Source: an uncultured Aquimarina sp. (GTDB taxonomy: Bacteria; Bacteroidota; Bacteroidia; Flavobacteriales; Flavobacteriaceae). From it: 64,000 bases of DNA. The stretch's first letter is position 1, and each line of letters opens with the position of its first letter. Shown here one piece after another: positions 8,626 to 17,647 of this stretch. The translations under genes and the position numbers were made by a program. The notes under the pieces were generated by a model, which did not search any database, was not told the DNA's origin, and saw only the letters and a list, made by a program, of their open reading frames with translations. The stretch lies in NCBI GenBank assembly GCA_947498935.1, contig CANMMM010000014.1, positions 62,001-126,000 of the forward strand, given 5' to 3'.

Positions 8626-10227
8626 ATGGCAATAGATCATATTTCATTTAGGGATACGAATTATTTTTCTGATTTTATCTGTAATTATATAGAGCAAGAT
8701 CCAGCAATAGCACCCTTTTACCATCGATTTCCTACGATAGAAAATTATAAGGAGCAACTCGTAGAAAAGCAACAGTTTTTTACCACGGATACACGTCAGG
8801 TGTTGACCAATGTACTACAAGAACAGTATGCTACAGTACAAACCTCTGCTGCTACAGCGGCAAATATAGAAGCCTTAGCAGAAGATACCACCTTTACGGT
8901 TACGACAGGGCATCAATTAAACCTATTTACAGGTCCGTTGTATTTTTTGTATAAAATAGTATCCGCTATTAATCTTACGAAACAACTCAAAGAGAGCTAT
9001 CCAACATATAATTTTGTGCCAGTCTATTGGATGGCTACAGAAGATCATGATTTTGCAGAGATCAATTACTTTAACCTGTCTGATAAGAAAATACAATGGA
9101 ATCGACCAGCAGCAGGTGCTGTCGGTAGATTAGATCTAGATGGATTGGATGCTGTTTTAGAGGTTTTTGCAGCTCAAATAGGCATAGGGCATAATGCAGC
9201 CACACTTAAAAAATTATTTAAAGAAGCCTACACCACTCACAATACCTTAGCAGCTGCAACTCGTTTTTTGGTCAATGAACTTTTTGCAGCCTATGGGTTG
9301 GTCATTATAGATGCAGATCACCGAGACCTGAAACAATTATTTATACCTTACATCTCCCAAGAACTCACAGAACAAACAGCGTATCATACAGTAATGCCTG
9401 TTACAAAGCAACTAAAGGATAAAGGGTATAAGGTACAAGTAAATCCAAGAGAGATCAATTTATTTTACCTGGCATCAGGAGTACGTGAGCGTATCATACA
9501 AAATGAAAAAGGCTATTATGTGCATGACACAACTATTGCTTGGGATACATTAGAAGCGTTACTAGAAGAGGTGCATACATTTCCAGAACGATTCAGTCCT
9601 AATGTAATGATGCGTCCTTTATACCAAGAGGTCATCTTACCGAATATATGTTATATAGGAGGAGGAGGAGAACTAGCCTATTGGTTAGAACTCAAAGCAT
9701 ATTTCCAAGCAGTGGCTATACCATTTCCAATATTGTTATTGCGTAATTCGGTTTTATTACAAACCAAAAAACAAGCCCAAAAAGTAGCAAAATTATCAGT
9801 TTCAGATACTGAATTATTTTTAAAACAGCACGAGTTAATCAATCGAAAAGTTCGACAAATCTCGGATGTAGAAATCAATTTTGATGCACAGCGGGAGCAT
9901 CTTAGGATGCAATTTAAAGCGCTATATGAAATGGCAGAACAGACTGATCCAAGTTTTTTAAATGCAGTAAAAGCGCAAGAAAAGAAACAACTAAAAGGGT
10001 TAGATGTATTAGAGAAAAGATTACTAAAAGCACAACGTATAAAATTAAAGGACCATGTGCAGCGATTAACAGCACTTCAGTATGAATTATTTCCGAATCA
10101 AAGCCTTCAAGAACGTACGACTAATTTTGCAACGATGTACTTAGAATACGGAGAGGCGCTAATCCCAATGCTCATCCAGCATTTAGATCCATTAATAGGG
10201 TCATTTATTATGATAAAAGAAGCGTAA
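8626..10227 (+). CDS. bshC: Bacillithiol biosynthesis cysteine-adding enzyme BshC
   Basis: 533 residues, the usual size. BshC adds cysteine to glucosaminyl-malate as the last step of bacillithiol synthesis, so this organism probably uses bacillithiol as a low-molecular-weight thiol. The nucleotide-binding fold begins TVTTGHQLNLFTGPLYFLYKI, with VYWMATEDHDFAEI following (near residue 140). The C-terminal half has the long coiled-coil (AQEKKQLKGLDVLEKRLLKA...) that mediates dimerisation in the family. bshA and bshB are not in the window. A terminator follows at once. Confidence 0.93.
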   Translation: MAIDHISFRDTNYFSDFICNYIEQDPAIAPFYHRFPTIENYKEQLVEKQQFFTTDTRQVLTNVLQEQYATVQTSAATAANIEALAEDTTFTVTTGHQLNLFTGPLYFLYKIVSAINLTKQLKESYPTYNFVPVYWMATEDHDFAEINYFNLSDKKIQWNRPAAGAVGRLDLDGLDAVLEVFAAQIGIGHNAATLKKLFKEAYTTHNTLAAATRFLVNELFAAYGLVIIDADHRDLKQLFIPYISQELTEQTAYHTVMPVTKQLKDKGYKVQVNPREINLFYLASGVRERIIQNEKGYYVHDTTIAWDTLEALLEEVHTFPERFSPNVMMRPLYQEVILPNICYIGGGGELAYWLELKAYFQAVAIPFPILLLRNSVLLQTKKQAQKVAKLSVSDTELFLKQHELINRKVRQISDVEINFDAQREHLRMQFKALYEMAEQTDPSFLNAVKAQEKKQLKGLDVLEKRLLKAQRIKLKDHVQRLTALQYELFPNQSLQERTTNFATMYLEYGEALIPMLIQHLDPLIGSFIMIKEA

Positions 10228-10230
10228 AAA

Positions 10231-10274
10231 AAGAACCCCATACTACAAATGTAGTGGGGGGTGTGGGGTTCTCA
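10231..10274 (+). terminator. Hairpin terminator after bshC
   Basis: AGAACCCCA pairs with TGGGGTTCT around a G-rich inner segment. It starts 4 bp after the bshC stop. The T-tract is short on the plus strand; read from the minus strand it also lies just past the end of the 10306 gene, so it may serve both. Confidence 0.6.
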
Positions 10275-10305
10275 TCAATATACAACAATTAAAAAAACTA
10301 TATTG

Positions 10306-10641
10306 TTAAGCGATCACGGCTTTTATCCATTTAGGACTTCCGATCCACTTCATGCTTTTAGACCAATTTTTTAAAGCCTTATATTTTCTTTTGCGTAAAG
10401 TTGTTTTTTCTTCGAATTGTTCTAGCGGAGAACGCATTATTTTCGTGTATTGTACTGCAGCAATTTTAGTAGTCTCTTGTTTAAAGATACGATCGTTGTT
10501 TGGGGTTACTGTTTGAATACTTTTAGCGATAAGAGAAGTGTGACTCTGATCTGCCATCGCAGGTGTATTTATCAATACAGTAAGTAATACTATTATTTTA
10601 GAAATCCCGATGTAAATTTTAAGTGTAGTGAATGTTTTCAT
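10306..10641 (-). CDS. Small secreted protein of unknown function
   Basis: 111 residues with an N-terminal signal (hydrophobic IIVLLTVLINTPAMA, cleavage likely after AMA). The mature part is short, basic toward its end (TTLRKRKYKALKNWSKSMKW) and has no family I recognise. The promoter shares its layout with the next upstream gene: a TACTTTTA -7 box and, 50 bp further out, a pair of 14-bp direct repeats with 21-bp period. The two genes are therefore probably controlled by the same regulator. Confidence 0.6.
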   Translation of the reverse strand: MKTFTTLKIYIGISKIIVLLTVLINTPAMADQSHTSLIAKSIQTVTPNNDRIFKQETTKIAAVQYTKIMRSPLEQFEEKTTLRKRKYKALKNWSKSMKWIGSPKWIKAVIA

Positions 10642-10724
10642 GGCGTTGTATGGTTTGTTTGTTGATGTAAAAGTACGTAAGAGGTGTTAGTGTATTGGTT
10701 GTAAATCGTTTACTATACGATAAG

Positions 10725-10759
10725 TGTAGACGAATGGTAGTTTCATGTAGTTAATCGGT
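10725..10759 (-). promoter_or_regulatory. LytTR-like direct-repeat operator of the 10306 gene
   Basis: On the plus strand TGTAGACGAATGGT (10725-10738) and TGTAGTTAATCGGT (10746-10759) are repeated with a period of exactly 21 bp. In the sense of the gene these read ACCATTCGTC and ACCGATTAAC, close to the LytTR consensus [TA][AC][CA]GTTN[AG][TG]. The -7 box TACTTTTA is at 10668-10675 with no -33 TTTG, as expected of an activator-dependent promoter. Confidence 0.6.
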
Positions 10760-10790
10760 TTTTAAATTTTTTTAACTTTAATTTTGTAGT

Positions 10791-11483
10791 CTATTTCTTA
10801 ATTAATTGAGCAGCTTCACGTAATTCACTAATATATTCAGTTGGAGGATGGTCGTGCTTGCCCTCAGCTCGTATGAATGTAATGCTACAGCCTAGTGCTT
10901 CTGCGTGTGTAATATTTTTATGCACTTTTTTGATCGGAAAATAACGATCCAAAGGACTGTGTATGATATATAAGGGAGGTGTTATCTTTTGAGTAATGTT
11001 CAGGTTTGTAGCCATCAGTATTACTGACGAAAATAGAAACCCCTTATCCTGTGCAAGTAGTGTAGCTTGATCTGCACCCATACTATACCCGATGAGTGTG
11101 ATTTGCTGTTGGTCTATAGCATATGTATTGCGTGCTACAGAAATAAAGTCAGTGATAATATTATGTAAATCTTCAATATCTGGGCGTATCCACGAGATTC
11201 GAGGGCTAAAAATGATACCTTTTCGTTTAGATAATGCAGGGAATAGTAGAGAATTTCTAAAATGCCCATAATTTCGTTTTCCCACACGACCAGGTAATAC
11301 GATATAGACTGGTAGTTTTTCACCTTCCTGGTGCTCAGGGATAAAAAGATCATATTGTCCCTCATATATAGCAGTAAATGTATTGATTGCTATAGAATTA
11401 TCATCGTTGTAGGCTTGTGTGTATACAGAGAAAAAACAGCACAGTAAACAGGTAATTCGCTGTAAGTTTGATAGGTAGTGCAT
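10791..11483 (-). CDS. Secreted alpha/beta hydrolase
   Basis: 230 residues with a signal peptide (hydrophobic ITCLLCCFFSVYTQA). The domain shows an early YIVLPGRVGKRNYGHF loop, the nucleophile elbow LIGYSMGADQATLLA, an acid candidate in HSPLDRYFPIKK and a histidine in EGKHDHPP. The layout resembles dienelactone-hydrolase or peptidase-like esterases. The substrate is unknown. It has its own promoter with LytTR-like repeats matching those of the neighbouring 10306 gene, and both genes encode exported proteins. Confidence 0.75.
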   Translation of the reverse strand: MHYLSNLQRITCLLCCFFSVYTQAYNDDNSIAINTFTAIYEGQYDLFIPEHQEGEKLPVYIVLPGRVGKRNYGHFRNSLLFPALSKRKGIIFSPRISWIRPDIEDLHNIITDFISVARNTYAIDQQQITLIGYSMGADQATLLAQDKGFLFSSVILMATNLNITQKITPPLYIIHSPLDRYFPIKKVHKNITHAEALGCSITFIRAEGKHDHPPTEYISELREAAQLIKK

Positions 11484-11570
11484 AGTTTTACATTTTTAAT
11501 TGTTTGTTGATGTAAAAGTATATCAGACAAACGCAGTAACAGTTTGTTTGTCGATTAAGCACCATGAAAG

Positions 11571-11605
11571 TATAGACGAATGGTCTTTTTCTGTAGATGA
11601 ATAGT
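11571..11605 (-). promoter_or_regulatory. LytTR-like direct-repeat operator of the 10791 gene
   Basis: On the plus strand TATAGACGAATGGT (11571-11584) and TGTAGATGAATAGT (11592-11605), period 21 bp. Gene-sense half-sites are ACCATTCGTC and ACTATTCATC. The -7 box TACTTTTA lies at 11513-11520, 51 bp from the repeats. The stretch TACTTTTACATCAACAAACA just inside is identical to that of the 10306 promoter. Confidence 0.65.
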
Positions 11606-11680
11606 AGAACTATAAAGTAATAAAAATGAGGAAAAACCGTAATTTTCCCTAAAATTTAGAGTGAATTGCTATTGAATTCA

Positions 11681-12256
11681 TTATGGAGTTAGGAATTTAC
11701 CTTCCCATTTGCCGTTTATTTTATCAAATGCAGCTCTGATATGTTTTGTTCTGGTAAGTTGTAGGTATTCAATATGTATAGGAGTTAAGTCTAGTATAGT
11801 CAAGTGATGCGTTGTGTCTAAATATGATATGGCATCAGGAGTATCGATGCTACTACCAGGGGCAGTTGTTGTAGTGTAATCATTTTTTGCATGTGTGGCT
11901 ATCGTATCCCAAATGGTATGGGTTTCCTGTTCATTATGTATGATGGTCATACTACCTTCCATACTAATTTGTAATTTCTGCACAGGATCATAAAAAAGCA
12001 AACTGGCATGCGCATTTGCTTGCAATTGGGCTACTTTAGCAGATCGGTAATCGGTATAACATCTCAATCCCAGAGAATTCGATACCTCTCTTAGTACCAC
12101 CGTTCGTTGTTTGGGTTGTAGTTCAAGACAAGTAGCCAATACAGGATATCTAAATACATGTTGTTTAGTATCCATGGCTAGTTGTAATTCAGTAGTAATT
12201 TTAGAAAGTATATTTTCTAAGGTTATAATGGGTTTCATAGCAGGATTTCTAGTCAT
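11681..12256 (-). CDS. Pyridoxamine 5'-phosphate oxidase-like flavin-fold protein
   Basis: 191 residues, near the family length. The split-barrel FMN-binding pattern is visible: TVVLREVS in the first strands, YTDYRSAKVAQLQANAHASL (phosphate-binding and helix region), LFYDPVQKLQISMEGSM, and a C-terminal LDLTPIHIEYLQL. The C-terminal substrate-binding segment typical of true PdxH is not apparent, so the specific reaction is open. A second in-frame ATG six codons in (MKPIITL) could be the real start. Confidence 0.7.
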   Translation of the reverse strand: MTRNPAMKPIITLENILSKITTELQLAMDTKQHVFRYPVLATCLELQPKQRTVVLREVSNSLGLRCYTDYRSAKVAQLQANAHASLLFYDPVQKLQISMEGSMTIIHNEQETHTIWDTIATHAKNDYTTTTAPGSSIDTPDAISYLDTTHHLTILDLTPIHIEYLQLTRTKHIRAAFDKINGKWEGKFLTP

Positions 12257-12305
12257 AGATAAATCGATAAAAATACAAAGTATTTATCAGTATATGCAAT
12301 AATGA

Positions 12306-12396
12306 GGGCGTTACCCACAAGGGGTCGGGCTATCCGCTACAATTCCTCGCTCCTCCTACCGTCGGGCTGTGGGATTTCCACTGCTATCCCTAACGC
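12306..12396 (-). repeat. Family I dispersed repeat, copy 2 (subtype A, inverted)
   Basis: Reads GGGCGTTACCC...TCGGGCTATCCGCT...GCTATCCCTAACGC on the plus strand. It shares the AATTCCTCGC and GGGATTTCCACTGC inner blocks with copy 1. It lies between two genes, in the upstream region of guaA. Confidence 0.85.
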
Positions 12397-12506
12397 AGCA
12401 ATCGTAATTCCATATGCAGTTAGGGGTACTACCTAAGCATTGTTTTTAGCTAAGAAATTAAAAAATGATCCACATGTTAGCAAATATGACAAGTACGTTT
12501 TTCAAT

Positions 12507-12537
12507 CTAATAAGAAGTTTAAACCACTTCTTATTAG
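12507..12537. repeat. 12-bp perfect inverted repeat upstream of guaA
   Basis: CTAATAAGAAGT (12507-12518) and ACTTCTTATTAG (12526-12537) flank TTAAACC. There is no T-run. It ends about 50 bp before the guaA -7 box, so it could be an operator or a remnant of a family III end (TTTAAACCACTTC). Confidence 0.55.
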
Positions 12538-12564
12538 AAGTTGAAAAAATTATATGCATTAGGA

Positions 12565-12595
12565 TTTCAGAGGTTATAATTTAATTTTATTTTTG
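12565..12595 (+). promoter_or_regulatory. guaA promoter (transcript probably leaderless)
   Basis: TTTC (12565-12568), 19 bp, then TATTTTTG (12588-12595), a full match to TAnnTTTG. The ATG of guaA begins only four bases after the final G, about where transcription should start. Confidence 0.6.
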
Positions 12596-12598
12596 CCT

Positions 12599-14131
12599 AT
12601 GCAAAATAACGTACTCATTTTAGATTTCGGATCTCAGTATACTCAACTCATAGCAAGAAGAGTAAGAGAATTAAACATATACTGTGAGATCCACCCATAT
12701 AATAAATTACCAAACAACGTATCAGACTTTAAAGCGGTAGTACTATCAGGTTCCCCTTTTTCCGTAAGAGGAGAAGACGCACCCCATCCAGACTTATCTG
12801 CTATTAGAGGTAAAAAACCATTACTAGCAGTATGCTATGGAGCACAGTATTTGGCGCACTTTAGCGGAGGGGAAGTAGCTCCTTCTAATACCAGAGAATA
12901 CGGTAGAGCCAATCTGTCGTTTATAGCATCAGGCGAACAATTTTTCGAAAACATCGAAGTAGGATCGCAGGTATGGATGAGCCATAGTGATACCATACAA
13001 TCTTTACCTACCAATGCCGTTTTATTAGCAAGTACGCATGCCGTAAAAAATGCAGCATACAAAATAGAAGGAGAAGATACCTATGCGATTCAATTTCATC
13101 CAGAAGTATATCACTCTACAGATGGAAAACAATTGCTAGATAATTTTTTGATTAAAATAGCAGGGGTACAACCAGATTGGACACCCAATTCATTTGTAGA
13201 TACCACAGTAGCAGAGCTCAAAGAAAAGATAGGAGATGATAAGGTAGTGCTAGGGCTTAGTGGTGGTGTAGACTCTACAGTAGCAGCCGTGTTATTGCAT
13301 AAAGCTATAGGTAAGAACCTACATTGTATTTTTGTAAACAATGGATTGTTGCGTAAAGATGAATTTTCTTCTGTATTAGAACAATACGAAGGAATGGGGT
13401 TAAATGTAAAAGGAGTAGATGCTTCGGCACGCTTTTTGAAAGCCCTAGCAGGAGAAAGTGATCCAGAAGGAAAGCGTAAGATCATAGGACGCGTATTTGT
13501 AGAAGTTTTTGATGATGAAGCCAACCAAATAAAAGACGCTAAATGGTTAGCACAAGGAACCATTTATCCAGATGTAATAGAATCTGTATCTGTAAATGGA
13601 GGCCCATCTGCTACGATTAAATCGCATCATAATGTAGGAGGATTGCCAGATTATATGAAATTAAAAATAGTAGAGCCACTAAGAATGTTGTTTAAGGATG
13701 AAGTGCGTAGAGTAGGAGCTTCTATGGGGATCGATCCAGAATTATTAGGCAGACATCCTTTCCCTGGACCTGGATTAGCTATTCGTATTCTGGGAGACAT
13801 CACAGCAGAAAAAGTGAGCATCTTACAAGAAGTAGATGCAATCTTTATTAATGGACTGAAAGAAAATAATCTATACAATAAGGTATGGCAAGCAGGTGCA
13901 ATCCTATTGCCAGTACAAAGTGTAGGAGTAATGGGAGATGAGCGTACCTATGAAAAATGTGTAGCGCTTAGAGCAGTAGAAAGTACAGACGGAATGACCG
14001 CAGATTGGGTCAATCTTCCGTATGAGTTTCTTCAAAAAACTTCTAATGATATTATCAATAAAGTAAAAGGGGTGAATAGAGTGGTCTATGATATAAGTTC
14101 TAAACCACCAGCCACTATCGAATGGGAATAA
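12599..14131 (+). CDS. guaA: GMP synthase (glutamine-hydrolysing)
   Basis: 510 residues from ATG 12599; a TTG two codons earlier is in frame but is covered by the -7 box. The enzyme converts XMP to GMP with glutamine and ATP. The glutamine amidotransferase domain has the nucleophile Cys79 ([11 protein letters not shown]) and the His-Glu pair in IQFHPEVYH. The ATP pyrophosphatase domain has the PP-loop [14 protein letters not shown], and the dimerisation domain ends [18 protein letters not shown], the standard GuaA tail. The LysM protein gene begins 44 bp after the stop and is probably co-transcribed. Confidence 0.97.
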   Translation: MQNNVLILDFGSQYTQLIARRVRELNIYCEIHPYNKLPNNVSDFKAVVLSGSPFSVRGEDAPHPDLSAIRGKKPLLAVCYGAQYLAHFSGGEVAPSNTREYGRANLSFIASGEQFFENIEVGSQVWMSHSDTIQSLPTNAVLLASTHAVKNAAYKIEGEDTYAIQFHPEVYHSTDGKQLLDNFLIKIAGVQPDWTPNSFVDTTVAELKEKIGDDKVVLGLSGGVDSTVAAVLLHKAIGKNLHCIFVNNGLLRKDEFSSVLEQYEGMGLNVKGVDASARFLKALAGESDPEGKRKIIGRVFVEVFDDEANQIKDAKWLAQGTIYPDVIESVSVNGGPSATIKSHHNVGGLPDYMKLKIVEPLRMLFKDEVRRVGASMGIDPELLGRHPFPGPGLAIRILGDITAEKVSILQEVDAIFINGLKENNLYNKVWQAGAILLPVQSVGVMGDERTYEKCVALRAVESTDGMTADWVNLPYEFLQKTSNDIINKVKGVNRVVYDISSKPPATIEWE

Positions 14132-14175
14132 CACACAGATTCAACCTTTTTTTTTTAAAAATTAAAATAGAACCA

Positions 14176-16368
14176 ATGAGAAAAGCAGTAGTATTTGTTT
14201 TTTTGTTTTTGACCATAGGGTTTACATACAGTCAGCAATACAAAAGTCATACAGTAGCTAAAGGAGAAAACGTATTTAGGATTTCTCAGTTGTACAACAC
14301 AACTGTAGAAGAGATATACAGAGTTAATCCTACCGCAAAAAATGGAGTAAAAGAAGGAGAAATTCTAGCAATTCCTGTAAGTGATGATCAGGAATACAGT
14401 ACACATATAGTAGAAGAAGGTGATACTGTGTTTAATCTATCACAAAAATATGGAGTGACTAAAGAAGCTATCTATGCACTCAATCCAGGAACGCAACAAA
14501 ACATCAATGTAGGGCAAGTTATAAAGATTAAAAAATTGCCCAAAACAAATACTACTGCTAAGGTTCCTCCCACTAAAGAAGTGACTGATGCTATAAAAGA
14601 TACAGCTCAGACAGTTGTTGCACCACCAGCACGGAAAGTAGTGAGTTTTACAACTCATAAAGTAAAAAAGAAAGAAACATTATTTGGAATAGGGAAACAA
14701 TACGGAGTATCTGTAGATGAAATTAAGAAACATAACAAGCGACTGTATTCCGAAGGGATCATGAAGAAAGATAAAATTAGAATACCGATCTACTCTGATG
14801 CAGTAGTAACAGCATTTACAGAAAACACCGCAACGGCTACAGTAGATTCCTCTACTGTGCGTGTGTCAACCACTACAAAGTATATATTGCAGCCCAAGGA
14901 TACAAAATTCAGTATTTCTAGAAGGCATGGAATTACCATATCAGAATTAGAAGCGCTGAATCCAGGATTAGATCCAAATTTTCCTACTGGAGCAGAAATA
15001 ATCGTGCCTACTACAGTTTTTGTGCCATTAGAAGAAGCAATAGATCAAGAAAAGTATGAACTGTATGAGGTAGCACCACAAGAAACCGTGTATGGTATCT
15101 TAAAAAGAACGAATATTACAGCAGATTCGTTGTTTAGTATGAATCCATATGTAAGAAATGGACTTAGAGCAGGAATGGTGATTACACTTCCTAAACAATC
15201 TTCTAACAGAGATTCATTAGCGATTAATTTCAAAGAGACCAAAGCAGATAACTTAGAGAATATGTTGTCAAATTTTCAGACTAAGAAAATAGCAGTAATG
15301 TTGCCCTTTGGTCTAGATACACTAGATATAGGGTCTAGAGCAGCGACAGAAGAATATTTAAAAAGAAACAGTGCCAAAGGAGCTAGAGTAGCATTAGATT
15401 TTTATAAAGGGGTGCGTATAGCAGTAGATTCTGCAAAGACAAAAGGACTTAGTATAGAGCTTTCTGTATATGATACACAAAAGAAAAATAATGCAGCCTA
15501 CATAAAAAATGTAATCACAGCAAATAACTTCGACGAGTTAGATGCGGTTATAGGGCCATTGTACCAAGCAAACGTAGAAGTCGTAGCTTCTGAGCTTAAA
15601 AAGTACGATACCCCTGTATTTTCTCCAATCTCTAGTAAAGAATCTACATTGTATAGTAATTTCTTTCAGACAATTCCTACAAAAGAAATGTTGCAAGATA
15701 AGCTAATGTCGTACATTGCTAAAGATTCTACCGAAAAAAATATCATCATTATTACACAAAGAGGTAAAAAACATGCGGGCATACGACAGCGATTAGTAGC
15801 TAAATTTCCAGCAGCAAAAGAAGCTAAAATTGAAGAAGGGAATTACCTCCATGCTGTGAATTTGGCCAAAGTGTTAGATAAAAATAAACCGAATTGGGTG
15901 ATTTTAGAGTCTGATGATATCGCGATGATTAGTAATGTTTCTACACAACTCAATGCAAAAGTAGAAAGCCATCAAATCACGTTATTTACGACACATAAAG
16001 ATGATGCATTTGATGATGATAGTATAAAAAATGAGTACCTTTCTAAATTGCATTTGCATTATCCATCTATTGATAAAGAATATGATAACTATAGTAATGA
16101 GTTTGTAACTCCATTTGTGGCACGTTATAAAAAGCAAAACGGAATTATCCCTAATAAATACGCAGTAAGAGGTTTTGATATTACCTATGATATACTCATG
16201 CGTTTAGGGACAGCAGATGATTTATATCATGCCGCATCGTTTGAAGGTACTACCGAATATGTAGAAAATAAATTTAATTATGCAAAGAAACGAATGGGAG
16301 GATATTATAATAAAGCCTCTTATTTAATTAAATTCGATGATGATCTAAAATTAACAATTGTAGAATAG
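14176..16368 (+). CDS. LysM-repeat protein with periplasmic binding protein-like domain
   Basis: 730 residues from the ATG at 14176, which starts a signal peptide (MRKAVVFVFLFLTIGFTYSQ). Five LysM modules follow (roughly residues 20-365), each with the G/K-E/D-T-x-x-x-I pattern, for example SHTVAKGENVFRISQLYN, THIVEEGDTVFNLSQKYG and YEVAPQETVYGILKR. The C-terminal half, from about KKIAVMLPFGLDTLD, resembles the type I periplasmic binding fold of amino-acid ABC receptors (FYKGVRIAVDSAKTKGLSIEL, AVIGPLYQANVEVVASEL). LysM modules bind peptidoglycan, so it is probably a cell-wall-bound periplasmic protein. The ligand is unknown. Confidence 0.85.
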   Translation: MRKAVVFVFLFLTIGFTYSQQYKSHTVAKGENVFRISQLYNTTVEEIYRVNPTAKNGVKEGEILAIPVSDDQEYSTHIVEEGDTVFNLSQKYGVTKEAIYALNPGTQQNINVGQVIKIKKLPKTNTTAKVPPTKEVTDAIKDTAQTVVAPPARKVVSFTTHKVKKKETLFGIGKQYGVSVDEIKKHNKRLYSEGIMKKDKIRIPIYSDAVVTAFTENTATATVDSSTVRVSTTTKYILQPKDTKFSISRRHGITISELEALNPGLDPNFPTGAEIIVPTTVFVPLEEAIDQEKYELYEVAPQETVYGILKRTNITADSLFSMNPYVRNGLRAGMVITLPKQSSNRDSLAINFKETKADNLENMLSNFQTKKIAVMLPFGLDTLDIGSRAATEEYLKRNSAKGARVALDFYKGVRIAVDSAKTKGLSIELSVYDTQKKNNAAYIKNVITANNFDELDAVIGPLYQANVEVVASELKKYDTPVFSPISSKESTLYSNFFQTIPTKEMLQDKLMSYIAKDSTEKNIIIITQRGKKHAGIRQRLVAKFPAAKEAKIEEGNYLHAVNLAKVLDKNKPNWVILESDDIAMISNVSTQLNAKVESHQITLFTTHKDDAFDDDSIKNEYLSKLHLHYPSIDKEYDNYSNEFVTPFVARYKKQNGIIPNKYAVRGFDITYDILMRLGTADDLYHAASFEGTTEYVENKFNYAKKRMGGYYNKASYLIKFDDDLKLTIVE

Positions 16369-16689
16369 GAATTATAATTAGTGTTTTTAGAATGTTTTTT
16401 TTATTTTTAACACTAATTTTGGTATTTCAACGATAAAACCATAGTGTCTAAACGAATTTTTTAATGCAGTAAGAGAAGGTGTTGATTGGTATAGAAATTG
16501 ATTAGGATACGTATAGGTCGCCATATGGAGCGATTAGTCAGTTAGATTTAATGATGTGTGCAGCATACATAAAGTTAAATGAAACTTCTTTTTTTCGAAT
16601 GTAATAGTAGGTATTTGCCCCATAAACTACGATTCAACTCCGAAAAAAAATAACAATAACAACTTTAGTAGGGCATAATTACTGTAATT
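16369..16689. other. Intergenic stretch, nothing identified
   Basis: AT-rich with no plausible gene, strong hairpin or repeat copy that I can see. It presumably holds the end of the guaA-LysM transcript and the promoter of the 16690 gene. Confidence 0.4.
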
Positions 16690-17232
16690 ATGAATAAAAT
16701 CTTTACGTTTCTTTTATTACTAATGTTTACAAGTCATGGTTATGTAGAGCGTTTTTCATATGCAGAAAAAAATAAATTGGATTGGTCTGATTTTAGAGGA
16801 GAACCTGATGAAAATAGCGATTTTGACTCTGCAGTGAATACAGGGATTTCTTATCAGTGGACGATCGTTAGTAAAGATGACGAAAGAATAAAACTCAAAT
16901 ACGAAATAGAAAGCTTCTGTTACCCCGCACTTTCTTGGGTAAAAAAAGGACAATCTACAGATTATTTATTAGCACACGAGCAATTACATTTTGATATTTC
17001 GGAATTACATGCTAGAATTATTCGCAAAAAATTTAAAGATTACAAACCCTCTACAGATAAGAACATCAAGAAAGATTTAAATAGAATGTACAAGCGAGTA
17101 GAACGTATGCGCATCAATATGCAAGAAAAATACGATGAGGAGACAGATCATTCTAGAAATCAAGAACATCAAATTCGATGGGAGAAAAAAGTGGAAAACC
17201 TGATGTGGTATTATAGCGAATACGCTAAGTAA
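16690..17232 (+). CDS. DUF922-like putative zinc-dependent protease
   Basis: 180 residues. A short signal peptide (MNKIFTFLLLLMFTSHG) is followed by LDWSDFRGEPDENSDFDSAVNTGISYQW, a typical DUF922 opening. A zinc-binding HExxH motif is present in LLAHEQLHFDISELHARII (near residue 97). The C-terminal third is charged and helical. DUF922 proteins are predicted metalloproteases with no known substrate. The next gene follows after 15 bp, suggesting an operon. Confidence 0.75.
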   Translation: MNKIFTFLLLLMFTSHGYVERFSYAEKNKLDWSDFRGEPDENSDFDSAVNTGISYQWTIVSKDDERIKLKYEIESFCYPALSWVKKGQSTDYLLAHEQLHFDISELHARIIRKKFKDYKPSTDKNIKKDLNRMYKRVERMRINMQEKYDEETDHSRNQEHQIRWEKKVENLMWYYSEYAK

Positions 17233-17247
17233 CTCTTTTATATAGTA

Positions 17248-17472
17248 ATGGAATTAACTCCGCAAAAAGACTTTTTACTAAAGTTGGCACATACCAAAAT
17301 GCCTTTTGGTAAGTACAAAGACACCTATCTTATAGACTTGCCAGAACATTATATCGTATGGTATCATGGCAAAGGATTTCCCAAAGGAACCTTAGGACAA
17401 CAATTACAGACAGTATACGAATTAAAATTAAATGGCTTAGAACACATCGTTCGTACGATTAGAGATATGTAA
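17248..17472 (+). CDS. DUF3820 family small protein
   Basis: 74 residues. The conserved core MPFGKYKDTYLIDLPEHYIVW...GFPKGTLGQQL is characteristic of DUF3820, a short cytoplasmic family annotated in places as a putative quorum-sensing-regulated factor. No function is established for it here. It closes the two-gene unit with the DUF922 protein. Confidence 0.85.
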   Translation: MELTPQKDFLLKLAHTKMPFGKYKDTYLIDLPEHYIVWYHGKGFPKGTLGQQLQTVYELKLNGLEHIVRTIRDM

Positions 17473-17585
17473 GCTTCTTGTTTTACAAGAGTTATTCGAA
17501 CTGGTTTTTTTGTGCCTGTTTATAAAAGTGAAAGCATGGGTTATGCATCGTATCATAATATGATGTGTTTGTAGTATATCATGCT

Positions 17586-17629
17586 AAAAAAAGCTGTTAA
17601 GAAAGTACACTCTTAACAGCTTTTTTTTA
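17586..17629. terminator. Bidirectional terminator between the DUF3820 gene and lysA
   Basis: AAAAAGCTGTTAAGA pairs with TCTTAACAGCTTTTT around AAGTACAC, with A- and T-runs on both sides. It serves the convergent DUF3820 and lysA transcripts. Confidence 0.9.
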
Positions 17630-17647
17630 TTAATTGTCTTTATAAGT

